From: Haemonchus contortus
Lineage: Eukaryota; Nematoda; Chromadorea; Rhabditida; Trichostrongylidae
DNA length: 64,000 bases
Reading direction: 5' to 3'
Assembly (NCBI GenBank): GCA_000469685.2
Contig: LS997567.1
Location: 14,124,594 to 14,188,593 of the forward strand
The notes beneath the pieces were generated by a model. The model saw nothing but the letters and a program-made list of their open reading frames with translations. It made no database searches and had not been told where the DNA came from. Position 1 is the first letter of the stretch; each line of letters opens with the position of its first letter. The position numbers and the translations under genes were made by a program. Shown here in pieces: positions 1 to 11,995 of the stretch.

Positions 1-230
1 ATGGTCACGTTCTCCGCGCGGATGAAGACAGTGTTCGTAAGATCGGTCTCAACCTTGATGTGTCCGGAAAGCGGTCTAGACGGCGCCCAAAGCAGCGATG
101 GCTCGATACGTTGCACGAAGGCCTCAAAATGGCCAACATCCAACCCGATCAAGCATTTAATCGGGAGAAGTGCCGTCAACATATCAGAAAAGCGGGCCCC
201 ACCTACATGCGGGACATCTTCCTCTTGCAC
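1..230 (+). mobile_element. RTE-clade retrotransposon, C-terminal end of ORF (truncated by window edge)
   Basis: The frame beginning at base 3 reads GHVLRADEDSVRKIGLNLDV and continues into a basic segment with RPKQRWLDTLHEGLK (about bases 88-132). This is the characteristic tail after the reverse transcriptase domain of nematode RTE/BovB-like elements. The RT itself lies left of the window. Similarity fades after about base 200. The first ATG at base 1 belongs to another frame and is not a real start. The same family's tail is recognisable, more decayed, near 13.2-13.4 kb on the other strand. Confidence 0.7.
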
Positions 231-529
231 ATGTTCCATCCTAGCACGTCATCTACGCCACGCAGGCTGCCTATCGCGACCATATTCATTATCCTGTCCG
301 ATGAGCCATTTCCATGAACTCCATTCTAAAATCGCCATCGGACGGAACTGCAGAGGCCGTTTTAAACATGTTCTTGAGTTTAGCAGTCTTCGTCCTCAAT
401 GGATGCGCTGAGCTGCAGTGGACAGGATATTTTTACTTCTAGGCTTCCGATATCACTTCGTTTGTGAGATTCTATGCGAGAAAATTATCTGAACGTTGAG
501 GAAGGCGAGCCAATTCTCTGCCGGATTCT

Positions 530-1990
530 CCCTTGTGAACTTAATGTCTGAACTGCCTATTATGAAATTCAAAACAGGTGTCCATCTCGGTATGAGTGGA
601 GCACACGATAAAACAGTCGTCGATATACCGGCAATGAATTATTGGCCTTCTTTCCCAAAAATTCTTTCAACTGAACGACAACTTCGACATGAACGCTATA
701 GCCAGCGCTGGTGCTAACCTTCGCCCCATAGCTAGTCTTCTCACTTGTTTATAGTATTCACGCGACCACGTAAAGCGTTGCACTTTGAATTTCCGTCGAG
801 CAGCAACATAAGGCGCCTGATAGCGAGGCCATACAAATTCAGAGTAGCATGGTGCTCAGACAGGATCTCCAGTACCGCTTGCAATGCGCTTTCCCTAGGT
901 ACGTTTGTGTATAATGAAGCCACGTCGAAGGACTCCATTATATTACCCCTTTCTAATCTGGTTTCACGTAGTATTCTTAGGAACCCATTAATTCTGGTAA
1001 GTGTGCTTGAACAAGCCGAAATGGTTGTATTAGGATCGGGTTGAGCAATCCTATCCGTAGGGCCACCAACACAACTTATAATGGGTCTCACCTTAAACCT
1101 GCTAGGGTTCTCTACATTTACGCCATCCTGGGCAAGTTTATAAGTTTTAACAAGCAGATACAAGAAGGAACATATGGGAAGGTCTCATTTAAGTCTGCTG
1201 ATCACAGTTTTCGGCATGTTTGCCAATTTTGTCGTTTCTGTCCGAACTTTGTTCAAATGCCGGTACTGCCTTGTGAATTCCTCTAGCGCGGAAGGATTTT
1301 ATGTGGATTGATCTTAGAGGTACAACGGCGTCATTGTCCTGTCCAAGTCCTGCAAGAGTACCACAAACTCTCCCTTTTTGTCACTTACGCTTATTTTTAT
1401 TACACCCGACTGCGATAAATTCCTAAGTTTCATGAGTCCCTGTCTTTGAACAGCACTTAGGTTGGGTGGAACACGTACGCCTATACTTCGGCGGAGCTCT
1501 GAGAAAAGTGCTGTTGCGAGTAAGCGGAACTTCGTATCAGCAACAACATTAGGCTCTTATGGCGGTGGAAACATGGCGGGGAAAGGCAGCGGGGAATTGA
1601 CATATTGTGTTCTGCATGCTGAGCGTTATCGAAAAGCGAATCCATTCTAGCTCGCGAAGGAGGCGATCGTGAAAAGCCTTCAAGCTACCCACCATTATAC
1701 GTAGTGTACCACGGCCGAGTGATTGGCTAGGGGCGTGATTGGGTCCCAACTCCAAAAGAGCGACTGCATCGTTTGACAATTCTGCGTTCCCAATGACCGT
1801 AACTCTGGAGCCAGATACAGAACTACCGCTCGCTTTTTCAGCTGCAGCTGTCTCTCCCGTATGTTCTGAGGCCATCTGATCGTAAGGATTCTGACATCGC
1901 TCCTGATTTACTAACCTTGAGAATTTCTTCTGTAATCTTACTTTGATAACTGGACTAATAGAATCACAAATATGTTTCAGCCCACCCACT
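530..1990 (-). mobile_element. Penelope-like element, reverse transcriptase (decayed)
   Basis: Read on the minus strand, 1989-1549 gives an N-terminal segment (RVTVIGNAELSNDAVALLEL, then LGPNHAPSQSL) typical of the region upstream of Penelope RT. 1163-741 gives the fingers and palm: VRPIISCVGGPTDRIA, then SFDVASLYTNVP with the motif A aspartate. After a frame break, the catalytic YIDD box reads RYIDDCFIVC (YIDD at 616-627), followed by a frame-broken thumb region to about 530. At least two frameshifts or stops separate these parts. The GIY-YIG endonuclease expected downstream is absent, because the sequence below 490 is unrelated. The shift at the YIDD box makes this copy inactive. Confidence 0.8.
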
Positions 1991-2274
1991 ATCTTACTCT
2001 AAAGGTTATCGGGCGAGGATCGTTAAGAATATAACTCTTTAGCAACACATTTCGTAATACATGATCACGTTTGTTCTTGCGTGCCATCAAAAGAATTTGC
2101 GCTCCAGCGTTCGTGCTTCTTGGGACCCTTCGGGGTATCCGCAAGCTTCATGCAGTCGTCGGTTCGCGATGAAGTTTGGGATAGCGTGGTGCTTCAAGCA
2201 CCGGCGTAGGAAGTGGATGCATTGTCTCGTGATCTTCTGCCGGAGAAACAAGACTTATTTCTCGAGTCGGAAAT

Positions 2275-2790
2275 ATTCGGCTGGTCTCAGTAAGTTTTTG
2301 CTGTCCAGCAAGGATGAAATCAAGTTTCTGTGACCTAAATCGGTACCAGATACCATGCAAGCTGTCAGCTTCTGCGGCAAAGAGTGTGCTCCCTTTAAGG
2401 TATCGAGGGTAAGATGGTTCCCAAGATGTGCACCAACATTATGGAGGTTGTTATCTACTTTTATTCGCAGTTCTGGCACCGGTCACTTAATTTTCCAGCG
2501 GGACCATGACGCGAAGCACAAATCGAAGCTGTTCACCAGCTGATTCCGTTCCTCTGCTACCGTGGCCGTTGCAATCCTCAGTTCTGGCTCTTATTGAACA
2601 TCTACAGGATTGGCTCGAGTGTTAAGTTAAAAGCCTTTCAGCCCACAACAAGCACGACAAGCACTTCAATCTAAAACCATATGGAAGAACATTCCTCGGG
2701 AGGAGATCTACAAACTGATCAATTCCATGCCACACCGACTTAAGCCATCATTGACTCTAAAGTTTACGTTGTGAAGCAATGATATCTTGT
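2275..2790 (+). mobile_element. Tc1-like transposase remnant (family Tc1-A), C-terminal half
   Basis: The plus strand preserves, across several frame breaks, FLLSSKDEIKF, then FQRDHDAKHKSKLF (the second catalytic aspartate region, normally FQQDNDPKH), then PWPLQS near 2559 followed by IEHLQDWLEC-like residues, and finally INSMPHRL and IIDSKVYVV near the end. This order is that of Tc1 transposases. The same family occurs in both arms of the palindrome at 16-19 kb. The N-terminal DNA-binding half is missing. The antisense frames here (2148-2479) are shadows. Confidence 0.7.
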
Positions 2791-3907
2791 TATATTTGCT
2801 TTTATGCAAGTTGTTGCACTGAGAAATGGAAAATCAGGGCAGATTGAAGTTTCTCTGGTGTTATAGGGCTTGACCCTTTTTTTTTGACAGCAGTCTTTCA
2901 AAATATCTCACAATTAACTTAGGCGACTGGAAACTCGCCCTCTGATCACATCAGAGATAGGCATTCACAGTGAAGAAACCAGGTGTAAAGATGCTGTAAA
3001 AAAGAAGTTATGTTTGAAAAAGTGGAAATGCATACTTCACTGACCGGTGCTTATATCGGTCACAACGTAATGGGGTTTCATCGAACTTGTGTTATCAATT
3101 CTTAATGCTTGTTGTGGAGCGGAATGTTTCTGGCATCATAGCGTAGTCTAACCAAAATCTTGCTTTGGCCGTCCCAAAACAGCCTTTGAAGTTCAACACA
3201 GATAAATATAATAACTTTTTGGGCAAGGAATATTGTATAGTTGACAAGGAAAAGTTTTCATTTCAGTACATTTCGGATAAGTGCTCCGAACACAAGAGAG
3301 TGAAGAACGATCAAGACCTCACCGGAACGGGCAACCAGTTAAATCGTTTCCCTCAAAGGGCTTGCAAGGTACGTGGGTGATAGACTTGGAGGCATTATCT
3401 ATCATCATCATGACTGTGAGATTGTAGAAGCCTGTGCTATGGCAGCTAGCAATTTTTCAAGCGAATGTTATTTTTACGACCACTGCAGACCAAGTGTGTA
3501 GGAGCTATCATGTAGCGTTCTGGTGTCTCTCACACACACGCTCATAGTAGCCTCAAGGCTCTCAACGAAGATTTCGTTGGGATGCCTGTTTGCATAGCCT
3601 TCACAGATTTGATCCTCTTCGAGTTCGTAACTGAGTTGAAATTTATTTTTTCTGACTAAACTGAACGTGAACTAAATGCAAAACTTATATTTACTGACAA
3701 TTATGTTGCTTCTACCTCTTCCATAACTTTGTTAGAGGTTGTACGAAGTTTCAAAATGTACTTGAAGAATACCCGTACGTTGCTTTCTTCATGTCAAGGT
3801 TTTATAATAGTACACAGGATCATGAGGGAAAGTGTACTTGCGATCTTATCCACCAATGTTTAAGCACTAATGTGTAGCTCGTCGTGAGACTCGTCAGGTC
3901 ACACCAA
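2791..3907. other. unassigned stretch
   Basis: No recognisable gene or repeat. The longest frame that is not an obvious shadow is 71 codons at 3165-3380 (+), a lysine-rich sequence without a motif I recognise. A short CA-rich run near 3530 is the only simple sequence noticed. Confidence 0.3.
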
Positions 3908-4550
3908 TTAACCCATTGGCGACCGCGCCTTTTTAGCGTGTCTGGCGTGTGGGACCGAGCGCACTTTTCGCGGGCTGCTGCTGTGGCCCACTGGCGGGCC
4001 ACACGGTCCTAGGAACAAGTGAATTTTTTCGTATGCATTTCCAGCCGACGAAAAAAGTTTCTTAAAATGTGGCATGTAAAGGTTATAATTCATACACACT
4101 ATTTAGAGCTACGTTATGGCATCTAATGTTGATTGTTCGAAGGGAGTGAGAGTCTTTACCAAATCATTTACAAATGCGACTCTGTCTAGAAACGAGGAAG
4201 CAGACAAGCTGAGAATGACATGTTCCGAATCATCGAATACTTCAGCAAAGTCCCTTCACATCCTTTTTACATAAATTTAGTCACCTTTGGTTTTGCTCCT
4301 TTACCAGTGCCCTCAGAAGTAACTTTGTTTTCTGTTATTACTAAAGTCAGAAGTAAACGTATCATGGACCACTGCGCGTCAAGATTCCATAGTAGGTCAT
4401 AAACCTGCTCGATACTTGAAAGGGTCAAAAAAATTGAAAGTGAGTGTTATACATGGAAAATAAAACTGTGACCCGTATACGGGCCACGCGGTCCCAGGAG
4501 CACGACAGGGCGTGGCCCGTATACGGGCCACGCGGTCGTCATTGGGTTAA
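3908..4550. mobile_element. TTAA-flanked piggyBac-type non-autonomous element (MITE)
   Basis: A 635-bp segment (3912-4546) is bounded by TTAA on both sides (3908-3911 and 4547-4550), the target duplication of piggyBac transposons. The termini are inverted: the left begins CCCATTGGCGACCGCG and the right, reverse-complemented, begins CCCAATGACGACCGCG, 14 of 16 matching. The right end carries two copies of a 22-bp motif containing the palindrome CCCGTATACGGG (from 4472 and from 4516), each followed by GCCACGCGGTC. No transposase frame is evident. The longest frames (60-63 codons) show no motif. A piggyBac-type transposase fragment does exist elsewhere in the window (17.2-17.45 kb). Confidence 0.75.
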
Positions 4551-5515
4551 GGCACTAGGTGTAGAATGAGAATGGAATGGAACGTATGGAGTGTGCTAAG
4601 AAAGCGCGATGTGAATTTGGATTGCAAAACGAGGTAACTTTTTACTATCTTCTATATAATCCCAGTACATAGGATCGAAATTAATCAAATTGATCAACAC
4701 GGAAAGTGATGAGCTTTTGCTCACAGCTTTCCTCGTCATAGAATCAGAACAACTCTCTCACTATCTCTTGTGTTTTTCCACCATCATTTGAAACGGTGTG
4801 GATGAACGATGACTATGGGCTGTGGAATTCCACAAATTTTCTTAAAAGTAAAATACTTGAAGAATGTCAACAATTTTTACTCAGTATACTCTCCATTTTG
4901 GTCTCGCCATTTTGTTTTGCTTTAGTTCTGGCCCATCCTTGAGTACCATTCACGTGAAGATTGCTTTGGCAACTTGCGTACTGGAAACCAATCTTTATCG
5001 CCGTTTTTTCAATCTTCATGTGGTAGAAGTCAGTCAAAATTTACACGTCATAATGCATTCATTCTCGAGCCTTGACACTTTTCGGGTTTTTAAGTGCATC
5101 CATTAGAAAGGTGTTCAGTTTGACCTCGAACTGTTTAATAATCTCCCTTCGGCTGCCACTTCTGCACTTAGCATCTGGCAGCGAGCAGGACTAGCGTGTA
5201 AACAAATATCCTTTGAGAAGATTACAGATTTCTTTTATCTCACCTTGGAGATGTGTAAGTGCATGCAATCGGAAATGCAATGCTTCTGACTCGCCGAAGA
5301 GTCGATGAAAATGATGGAACTTCATTGATGACCAAACAATTACAGAATCAGAACCTACCGTACCGGACATATTTATTTTGCTGCTAAAAGAAAAGGAATT
5401 AGTGTAAGTGCGAGGCGAATTGATATTCCGCGAGCAGGTATATTCTCTGACACATAAGTACGTGCTTAAATCTTCAAATTTTCTTTCAAGGAGTCAACTC
5501 CAACCAATCGAGAGC
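4551..5515. other. unassigned stretch
   Basis: AT-rich sequence without a recognised gene. An 80-codon frame at 4864-5106 (+) shows no conserved motif and is probably chance. Confidence 0.3.
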
Positions 5516-7960
5516 TACTCATTTATTTTCTTTTTTGGAATACACATGAAGGTGCGCTTCAGTAGCAAGGAAGGGTAAAAAAAGTCACAGCAAGAAAAAC
5601 CGTACTGCTCAAGCGGATACCCTCTTGGCTATTCACGTCTAGAAATCCTGTAGGACTAACGAAGCAAGGTAGACTGACTTCTTCAATTTTTTTCGAAAGC
5701 ATCGGTACTTCGCGCCTTCTGCAGGTCTAAAAGTAACAGCTGGAGCCACCTCCTTCCATGGAAGAAAAGCGAACTGAATACATAGACCTGATGATCTCTG
5801 TTCAGTCTAGGGCATTGTAGGGATAACGGGTGGTATGACCTTCGCACAGTCTGACTACCCATTACTTACTCGGCCACAGCTTAAGTTCATCTTCTAGCCT
5901 AGTGGAACAGAATACTATATCATCAAATACTCCTCAGTACAATAACGTATTGAGATTTAAACGGTGCAGGCGGTCATCATAGTTCGGTAAAGAACGTGGG
6001 TTCGTTGGGTAAGGATGACATCTATGCATTGATATTCTCGTGAAAATTTGTTGAGCTTTCTCAATTTTTGTCTGAAAGTTCCATATCTGTGAACCGTTTT
6101 CGAGTATGGCAACAACATATACCTCATAGAGCCTCAGCAAATCGATGCATCGTAGCACCGAACAATTCTAAAAATGGCAAGAAGTGCTGCCAAGGGTTTT
6201 CGAACTATAGCATCAAGTTGGAATTAATAAAAAACTCAAGCTCGCGAACTTCACATGGAGTGTTTAGTGAAATGTTGTTGACTTTACATGGTTCGATTAT
6301 CGCTTTTCCCAAATTGAGCACAGACGTTTTCATGAAGTTTATAAGTATTCCCCAGCAGCCCACTCATCATATTGAGAATAGATTGGGTTAGGTTCTGGTG
6401 TACTCGATCATGGCTATCATTGTTCCCACATATGCCATATATTTTATTATTGCATTCGGCATACATTTTAACTTTACCCTAAGCGTGTGTATTGAGATAC
6501 GAAGGTGAGTCGTGTGTGTACGCTACAAATACCTCTGTAGAAAACTGTTATCCACCCTGACACACATGTGCCTATCTTTGAAGTAAAACTGTATTTAGTC
6601 AATAATATAGCCTTCGATTCCTACCTGACTACTTGAAATTTGAAAAGAAGCTTTTCATGATCCACTCTCTCAAAAACCTTAGGCAAATCGTACTAGATAA
6701 TATCTATGCAGTTCTCTTTGCTTATAGTAAGATTCCAATCAAATATGCAATCTGCCATCAGTGCAACTGTGGAAGCACTGATAATGAAACCGTGCTGTTC
6801 TATAGGTATATAATTGGTTCTCATTAGATGCGATACAATTTTATCGCATAATATTTTTTTCAGGATTCAAGCTGGCGGTAATACTTATGGGTCGAAAGAA
6901 AGAGACTATTTCTGGTCCAATTATTTTGGGCATAGCAGTAACGATAGACTCTTTCCTGCTGGATGGGACCTCGCTATACAATAGAATTGCATTACGTATC
7001 ATACAGATAGATTCGCTCAACGATGAGGCGCAGCCTCGTGAAAATATATATCAAGAGGTACCATCAAAAGGTACCGAAATAGAGCATTTCAATGATTCCA
7101 ATATTCTACACACTTCCTGGGAAGTTATCACACTTTGAGTATAGGTGTCCGAGCGCTCATACCTCATAGAAGCTACTGCAAAGTTAGCGTCTGTTCTCGT
7201 GACAAAAACAGATGAAAAAAAAAAACTTCGCAAAAGCTTTTTATTTTTGAGAATCGAACAAGAACCATCTGCTTTTCATCTTGAAGTGAAGGTATGCATG
7301 GGTGTGACTTAATCTTATACCTGATCAATGCAAAGGGAGCTCTCATGACAGCTAACAGTGTGTCACTTCTCTTCATAAGCTGGGAATCTACGCAAATGAC
7401 AATCATTCTCCTGGCGAAGCCTTTTGTACTGAGAAATCAGTAAAGGATAGTCTTGTAACATGTAATAGAGCCGGGTTTTGAGCTAATAAATTTTTTGATA
7501 CGCTTCGGATATCGCGTTACTGGTACCGTCATGAACTTGAAGGGAACATACTTAGCTAAATCTGCACAGACGATGCGACAAAACCTTTTGTAGCCAATAA
7601 AATTATAGCCATCAAAAGCGCCCCATCAACTAATAGAGGAAAGTCGTGGTCAGTAATCAGCTTTCATGAAACTTGGCAGCGGGAGCATGCTCGGTGAAGG
7701 CGAAGAAGTAAGATCTACTATTATACTGTGGTCAGACCCGACAAAAGGTTGAATTGACGAGACGTTCTCAGCAATAGGAACATTAGTTAGTATTATGTCT
7801 AGAGTAGACTCTCCAATTGTGGGAATTTTGACATGCTGAACAAAGCCACAGCATCGAGAGAATAAAGAATTCTAATAACTCAGAAGCGGTCGTGTTCTTA
7901 GCTGTTCCTCATTCAATAACTGTCATTGATGAAGTCTCCTAGGACAACTGAGTGCTTGTA
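5516..7960 (-). mobile_element. CR1-like non-LTR retrotransposon (family CR1-A), decayed
   Basis: On the minus strand, near 7950-7640, an endonuclease C-terminus is visible (LDIILTNVPIAENVSSIQP, then FVGSDHSIIVDL). RT pieces follow from 7310 to 6640, including EQHGFIISASTVALMADCIF and IIYYDLPKVFERVDHEKL near the catalytic palm. The C-terminal domain ends with LYEVYVVAILENGSQIWNFQ and FTRISMHRCHPYPTNPRSLP at 6130-5990. The remaining 5516-5930 is the 3' UTR, ending in an AT-rich tail. The same 3' UTR recurs at 55195-55480. Many stops and frameshifts. The 5' part is replaced by the RTE fragment immediately upstream. Confidence 0.75.
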
Positions 7961-7969
7961 AAACTGTTA

Positions 7970-8890
7970 CCTATTACCTGTTGACTGTTGTCTCGTTGAT
8001 TGTCGATCTCCTGCGAGTCAGTAACGTCTCCATTCGTCCCTGTCGCGAGGCAGAGTGGTCCATGAATCGTACTCGCACGAGGGACACGGGGCAAAACGAC
8101 CGACCCTTTCGTTCAGAGCTTTCGTGAAGCAGTCTGACTATCGGACCGGCGGTCGTCCTAATGCTCGTTTGACCTCCCGAGGGATCCAATCCGTAATCGC
8201 CGTGGTCCAACGGTCATCACTATATCGCATGACCTGCCCGGCCCATCTTATTTTTGATTTCTTGGCGTAATCAACGGCATCCCTGATCTTCGGTTGTCGA
8301 CGGAGCTCGGAACTCCGGATTACCTCCTACTTTTGCGTGTATAGGGAGATTTCGAGCATCGTCCTTTCCACAGAACGTTGAATGACGCCAACTGCATGCT
8401 CATCCTGCTTTCGTAGAGTCCAAGTCACTGAGTCGTATGTAAAAGCAGGAAGTGTCGAACAGGTGAGCGTGAAGCCGGTTGTTCTTCATCTTCATCACTA
8501 CTCCTTCAATGTACTCGAACGCTTTCCACGCCGCTCAGCTCCGGCGCTAGGTCGTTCGTCATATTGACCTCCCCACCTAGATACAAATAACTAGAGCATT
8601 CAAAAATATTCGTTCCATTCAGTGTGAAAGGAGCAGCCCGTACCAAATTGTTCCTCATGAATATCGTCTTCGTTGGTCGTGATCCGATTTAGGCGTTTTC
8701 CGATCCCCGTGTTTTCGGAGTTCGTCGACAAGCCTTATCTTACTACGGTACGCCACCCAAACGTGGCTCTTCAACTGCTTGTTACGATTCCTACATTCCT
8801 CTCAACTCGAACTCCTGCTTGCGCTCCACTGCTGTCATACTTTTACGGATGAATGTGTTCAGAAACCTGCGATGCACAAACAATGACTAT
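7970..8890 (-). mobile_element. RTE-1-like retrotransposon, 3' part of RT ORF (decayed)
   Basis: The minus strand reads, with frame breaks, a TIFMRNNLVRAAPFTLNGT-like segment (about 8690-8610), YLGGEVNMTNDLAPEL (about 8580-8530), then DDRWTTAITDWIPREVKRAL, PPVR and a terminal [17 protein letters not shown] (about 8060-8010). This is the ordered C-terminal portion of RTE-1-type ORF2. The endonuclease and palm are absent here, but a plus-strand copy of the same family's RT lies at 42990-44430. Confidence 0.8.
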
Positions 8891-9438
8891 TGGTTAGGGC
8901 AGTGATCCAGTGACCTTTGGATGGGAGCACTACCTTAACCAACCGTGGACGTGCTACGCAAAGCTTACCCATTTGATACACTACCATGGGTCGGCACTTC
9001 ACTTTTGGACAGTCAAAGGCTTCAGTGACACGCGTCTCAACCTACTGTTGCTTGACAGAAGGAAGCGTACTCGGATCGGGCTCTGGAAACCCGAACATAA
9101 CCAAACTGCGCTCACTCTTTTCTGGTTCAACTGCGTCTGCTATTTTCAAGGCATTTTGGTTACCAGTGCTTCGATACACTTCGCCATAACCGGATCCTTG
9201 AGCTGCTCTTTCCTTTCCATCACAGCGATAAGTATCTCGGCCATAGTCATACTAGAAGCCTCTGCATCAGTTAGGCAACTGGGCTAAACACTTTTGGTAT
9301 TAGCGGTTTGACGGGTACGCGACTTGCTCTGTGACATGACAGTTTTTAATTACAATCAACTTGTTGGACTTAGCTCTCCGATATAAACTTCACATCGTTC
9401 GTCAATGAAATCTAGACGAACAGCGATATATATATGTA
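8891..9438. other. unassigned stretch
   Basis: A 125-codon frame (8910-9287, +) and an overlapping minus-strand frame with MTMAEILIAVMERKEQLKDP are present. The minus-strand sequence faintly resembles a retroelement gag, but I cannot support that assignment. Confidence 0.25.
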
Positions 9439-9462
9439 TTAGGTTGGCAAATAAGTCCTGCG
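9439..9462 (+). repeat. mariner-type terminal repeat (solo end)
   Basis: TTAGGTTGGCAAATAAGTCC follows a TA dinucleotide (9437-9438), as at the outer end of mariner transposons. The decayed mariner ORF begins about 950 bp downstream, too far for an uninterrupted element, and no matching right end was found. This is either an interrupted element or a solo terminus. Confidence 0.45.
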
Positions 9463-10394
9463 ACAAAAAATTTGAAGCGTTGAAAATTTGCATCAACAGT
9501 GTGAACGCGGTAGCAAGGGTGATAGACTTGTAGGAAATTCCTCAGGCAATTAATACATAAGTAAATAAGGACACGCGTATAGGCTTCAGAGCATTACGGT
9601 TAGTGAATTGACAACACCCGATTCATGCCATCACATTCTACCAAGCACGCCAAGGAAAAACGCGAGTTTAGGGGCTCGAAATATCAGCAATCCATTCGAT
9701 GCTAGCTCTGCTCACCGATCGACGGTCAACAATCGGTTTGATCGGTTGGATCGCTTCAGTGCAGGAGATACTAGTCTTCGGGGTCACGCAAGCATCGCCC
9801 CCTAATTTGATGGATGTTAAAGGAATACATCCACTATTGCTAAACGCAGACTGGGTGGACACAGCTATCGCTTGCCCCTTTGATCCCCTTGATTTGGACA
9901 CTGGGGTTAGAGAAGGGCGATCAAACCGTAAATCAGGTCCCTACAGAGAGACAACGCACGTCGAAGATTTGCTTCAGCCCCACGTCAAAAGTTCACCGAT
10001 CCCGATCGGTTTCAGATTACCCACCAATCCTACTCCCGGAGTGTTCCCCCTTATACCTGCCATGTGCTCTCCCTTTTTGAGCATCCCGTTGTGGAAAAGA
10101 AATTCATAACTTAATGTGATCCAAAAACGTTAGTCAATTACTTCTTTGTGTCACAGCTCCCTCACTCCTGAAGAGATGGCATCAGTGATTGGCTCAAAGG
10201 ATAAAAGAAGGTTGTTGACTTATTCAGTAAATATATTTCCGAAAATTGATTGATCCAACCCTTCCCTTTGGCGCCCACCCCCACTTAGGCCAAACCTCCT
10301 TCCTCCTTGACCTCCCTCTTCCCCTTTGGCGATGAAGCTCCATCAAGGAGCAGTGCTTATTGAGCGTATGGTGAATTTAACCGAGATCGTAATT
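9463..10394. other. unassigned stretch with overlapping open frames
   Basis: Frames of 136 codons (9699-10109, +), 66 codons (+) and 77 codons (9668-9901, -) overlap. None shows a motif I recognise. Base composition is somewhat GC-richer than the neighbours, so this may be a fragment of an unrecognised element. Confidence 0.25.
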
Positions 10395-11205
10395 CACTCC
10401 AAAACGAATCTCGTGAATGTCTTCAAAATCAATTCTTGTTCCGATGCTGTGCGCAAACTAATATTGTAAGATCGTCATGTGACCTATCATGAGATTGGAA
10501 CAACCTTAGGCATCAAAGGGACCAGCATACATTCAATATTGCGTGAATATTTGACTGTCAAGAAAATTTGTTCACGTTGGATCTCACAATCGCTCAAAAA
10601 AGGCTTGTGTGGACTGGTCGGAAGAAATGCTCAAAAAATACGATCGCGGTGCTTTGAAACACTTCTATGACATCGCGACAGGTGATCGATGGATCGTGGA
10701 TTATGAGCCCGAAATAAATAAATAAAATAGCAGACGACCGTATGTGTAATTCACGTGAGCCAAATCCAACAATAGCCGTCCGCGCACCAAAAAACTTCCA
10801 AGCAAGTGGTCGCCTGTTTTTTTTTTGCAAAAACGACATGTTCAACCGTACCACCAGAACAACGCAAAACAGTCAATTTTGAGTGGTATACAACCAATTG
10901 TTTGCCAGTTGCTTTCCGAAAAATCGGGAAAACCAACCGGCGAAGACGGATCGCTCTTCACCACGACAATGCGAGCTCCCACACATGGGCTCAAACAACT
11001 GCATTTTTGAGCACTCAAGAAAACGGTATGATGAGTCATCAACCATGTAGTCCCTGAATGACTTCTTTTTATTCCCGCACTAAAAAATAAATTGAGAGGT
11101 CAACGTTTGGAGATACCTCAGTCTGAGTGACAAAAGTGCTCCGAAAATTCGTTCAAATGTATGCAAAAGTGTATGGATCTTAATGGGGAATATTTTCAGA
11201 GACAA
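10395..11205 (+). mobile_element. mariner transposase pseudogene
   Basis: Ordered remnants in shifting frames: TYHEIGTTLGIKGTSIHSIL and LTVKKICSRWI (helix-turn-helix and linker, 10479-10590); FYDIATGD (first catalytic aspartate, 10663-10686); VACFFFAKT, VNFEWYTTNCLP, KTNRRRRIALHHDNASSHT (second aspartate, near 10965); then a damaged CSP-D-APNDFF region near 11050; and a C-terminal KCMDLNGEYFQRQ near 11175. The domain order and residues match mariner transposases with a D,D34D-type triad. At least three frameshifts and stops inactivate it. No flanking inverted repeats were found next to the ORF. Confidence 0.85.
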
Positions 11206-11272
11206 TCAAGCTATTTTCAATAATTAGTATTTATTTTTGTTCTCTAATCTCGAAATATTAAGGGAAACCTAC

Positions 11273-11331
<59 letters not shown>

Positions 11332-11335
11332 TATA
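11273..11335. repeat. (TA)n microsatellite
   Basis: About 60 bp of near-perfect TA dinucleotide repeat, with one C interruption near the end. It creates a spurious frame of alternating Y and I residues. Confidence 0.95.
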
Positions 11336-11336
11336 T

Positions 11337-11995
11337 GCCAGTCGGGCTTTCCTCCTTCTTATGGTGTCACCCGGCTTCGTCGGGCGCTCCTCCTTCTTGT
11401 AAGAAATTTCCTATGCGTGAATAACACTCCGGATTCACCTTTTCCTTTGGAAGCTCTACACCCTCACTCTTACCTTTGAATTGGGAGCGATTTTTTCTGT
11501 AAGCCGTCTTCGGTATGTCCGGAAGAGCATCGTATAATATCACGAAGGCGATTATTCAGAGGAAAAAAGACAGATGGGCTAGGGAAGCGTACCTCCGTGA
11601 ATTCCGTGTAATCGGAACACTTCGAACGCCCTAGGGCCAAATTGTCAATTTTCACGCAAACCTCGCCTCCCCCCCCCCCCCGTGGGAAGGGTCTTGTCCT
11701 GCCACCCACAATGAGTGTTCCCATTACTGTTCCTATTCCCTTTACTCGTACCAAATTTGAACGTTCTAGGTCCACGGGGACAGGAATTATGAATTTCCCC
11801 TCGAACATTTATTTCGCACAAACCCCGCTCCTTGTGGGCGGAGTCGGGTCCTGCCATCCTCCATAAGTGTTCCCATCACGTTTCCAGTAATCCTACAAAG
11901 TTTGAATGCCCTAGGATCCAATTGACAATTTTCGTGTCGTGCAAACCCCGCCCCTGTGGGTGGAGTCGGTCCTACTACCCTCCACTAGTAGTGCT
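11337..11995 (+). repeat. dispersed repeat family X, copy 1 (GC-rich hairpins plus internal tandem units)
   Basis: The segment begins with GCCAGTCGGGCTTTCCTCC, contains a GC hairpin (CCCGGCTTCGTCGGG at about 11370), a conserved AT-containing middle (GGGAGCGATTTTTTCTGTAAG at about 11483), and then about 2.7 tandem units of roughly 120 bp from 11630. Each unit has a CCCGCCC...GGGCGGAG snap-back, CCTGCCACCC and CCTACCAAATTTGAATG-like blocks. A second copy lies inverted at 35700-36425 with the same block order. There is no protein-coding signature. Open frames here are incidental. Confidence 0.8.

Noticed and set aside
8910..9287. Possible gag fragment of an LTR element around 9.0-9.3 kb.
   Set aside because: The similarity is only impressionistic; no zinc knuckle, protease or LTR was found nearby.
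11237..11479. 80-codon frame with a long YIYIYI run.
   Set aside because: It is produced by the TA microsatellite.
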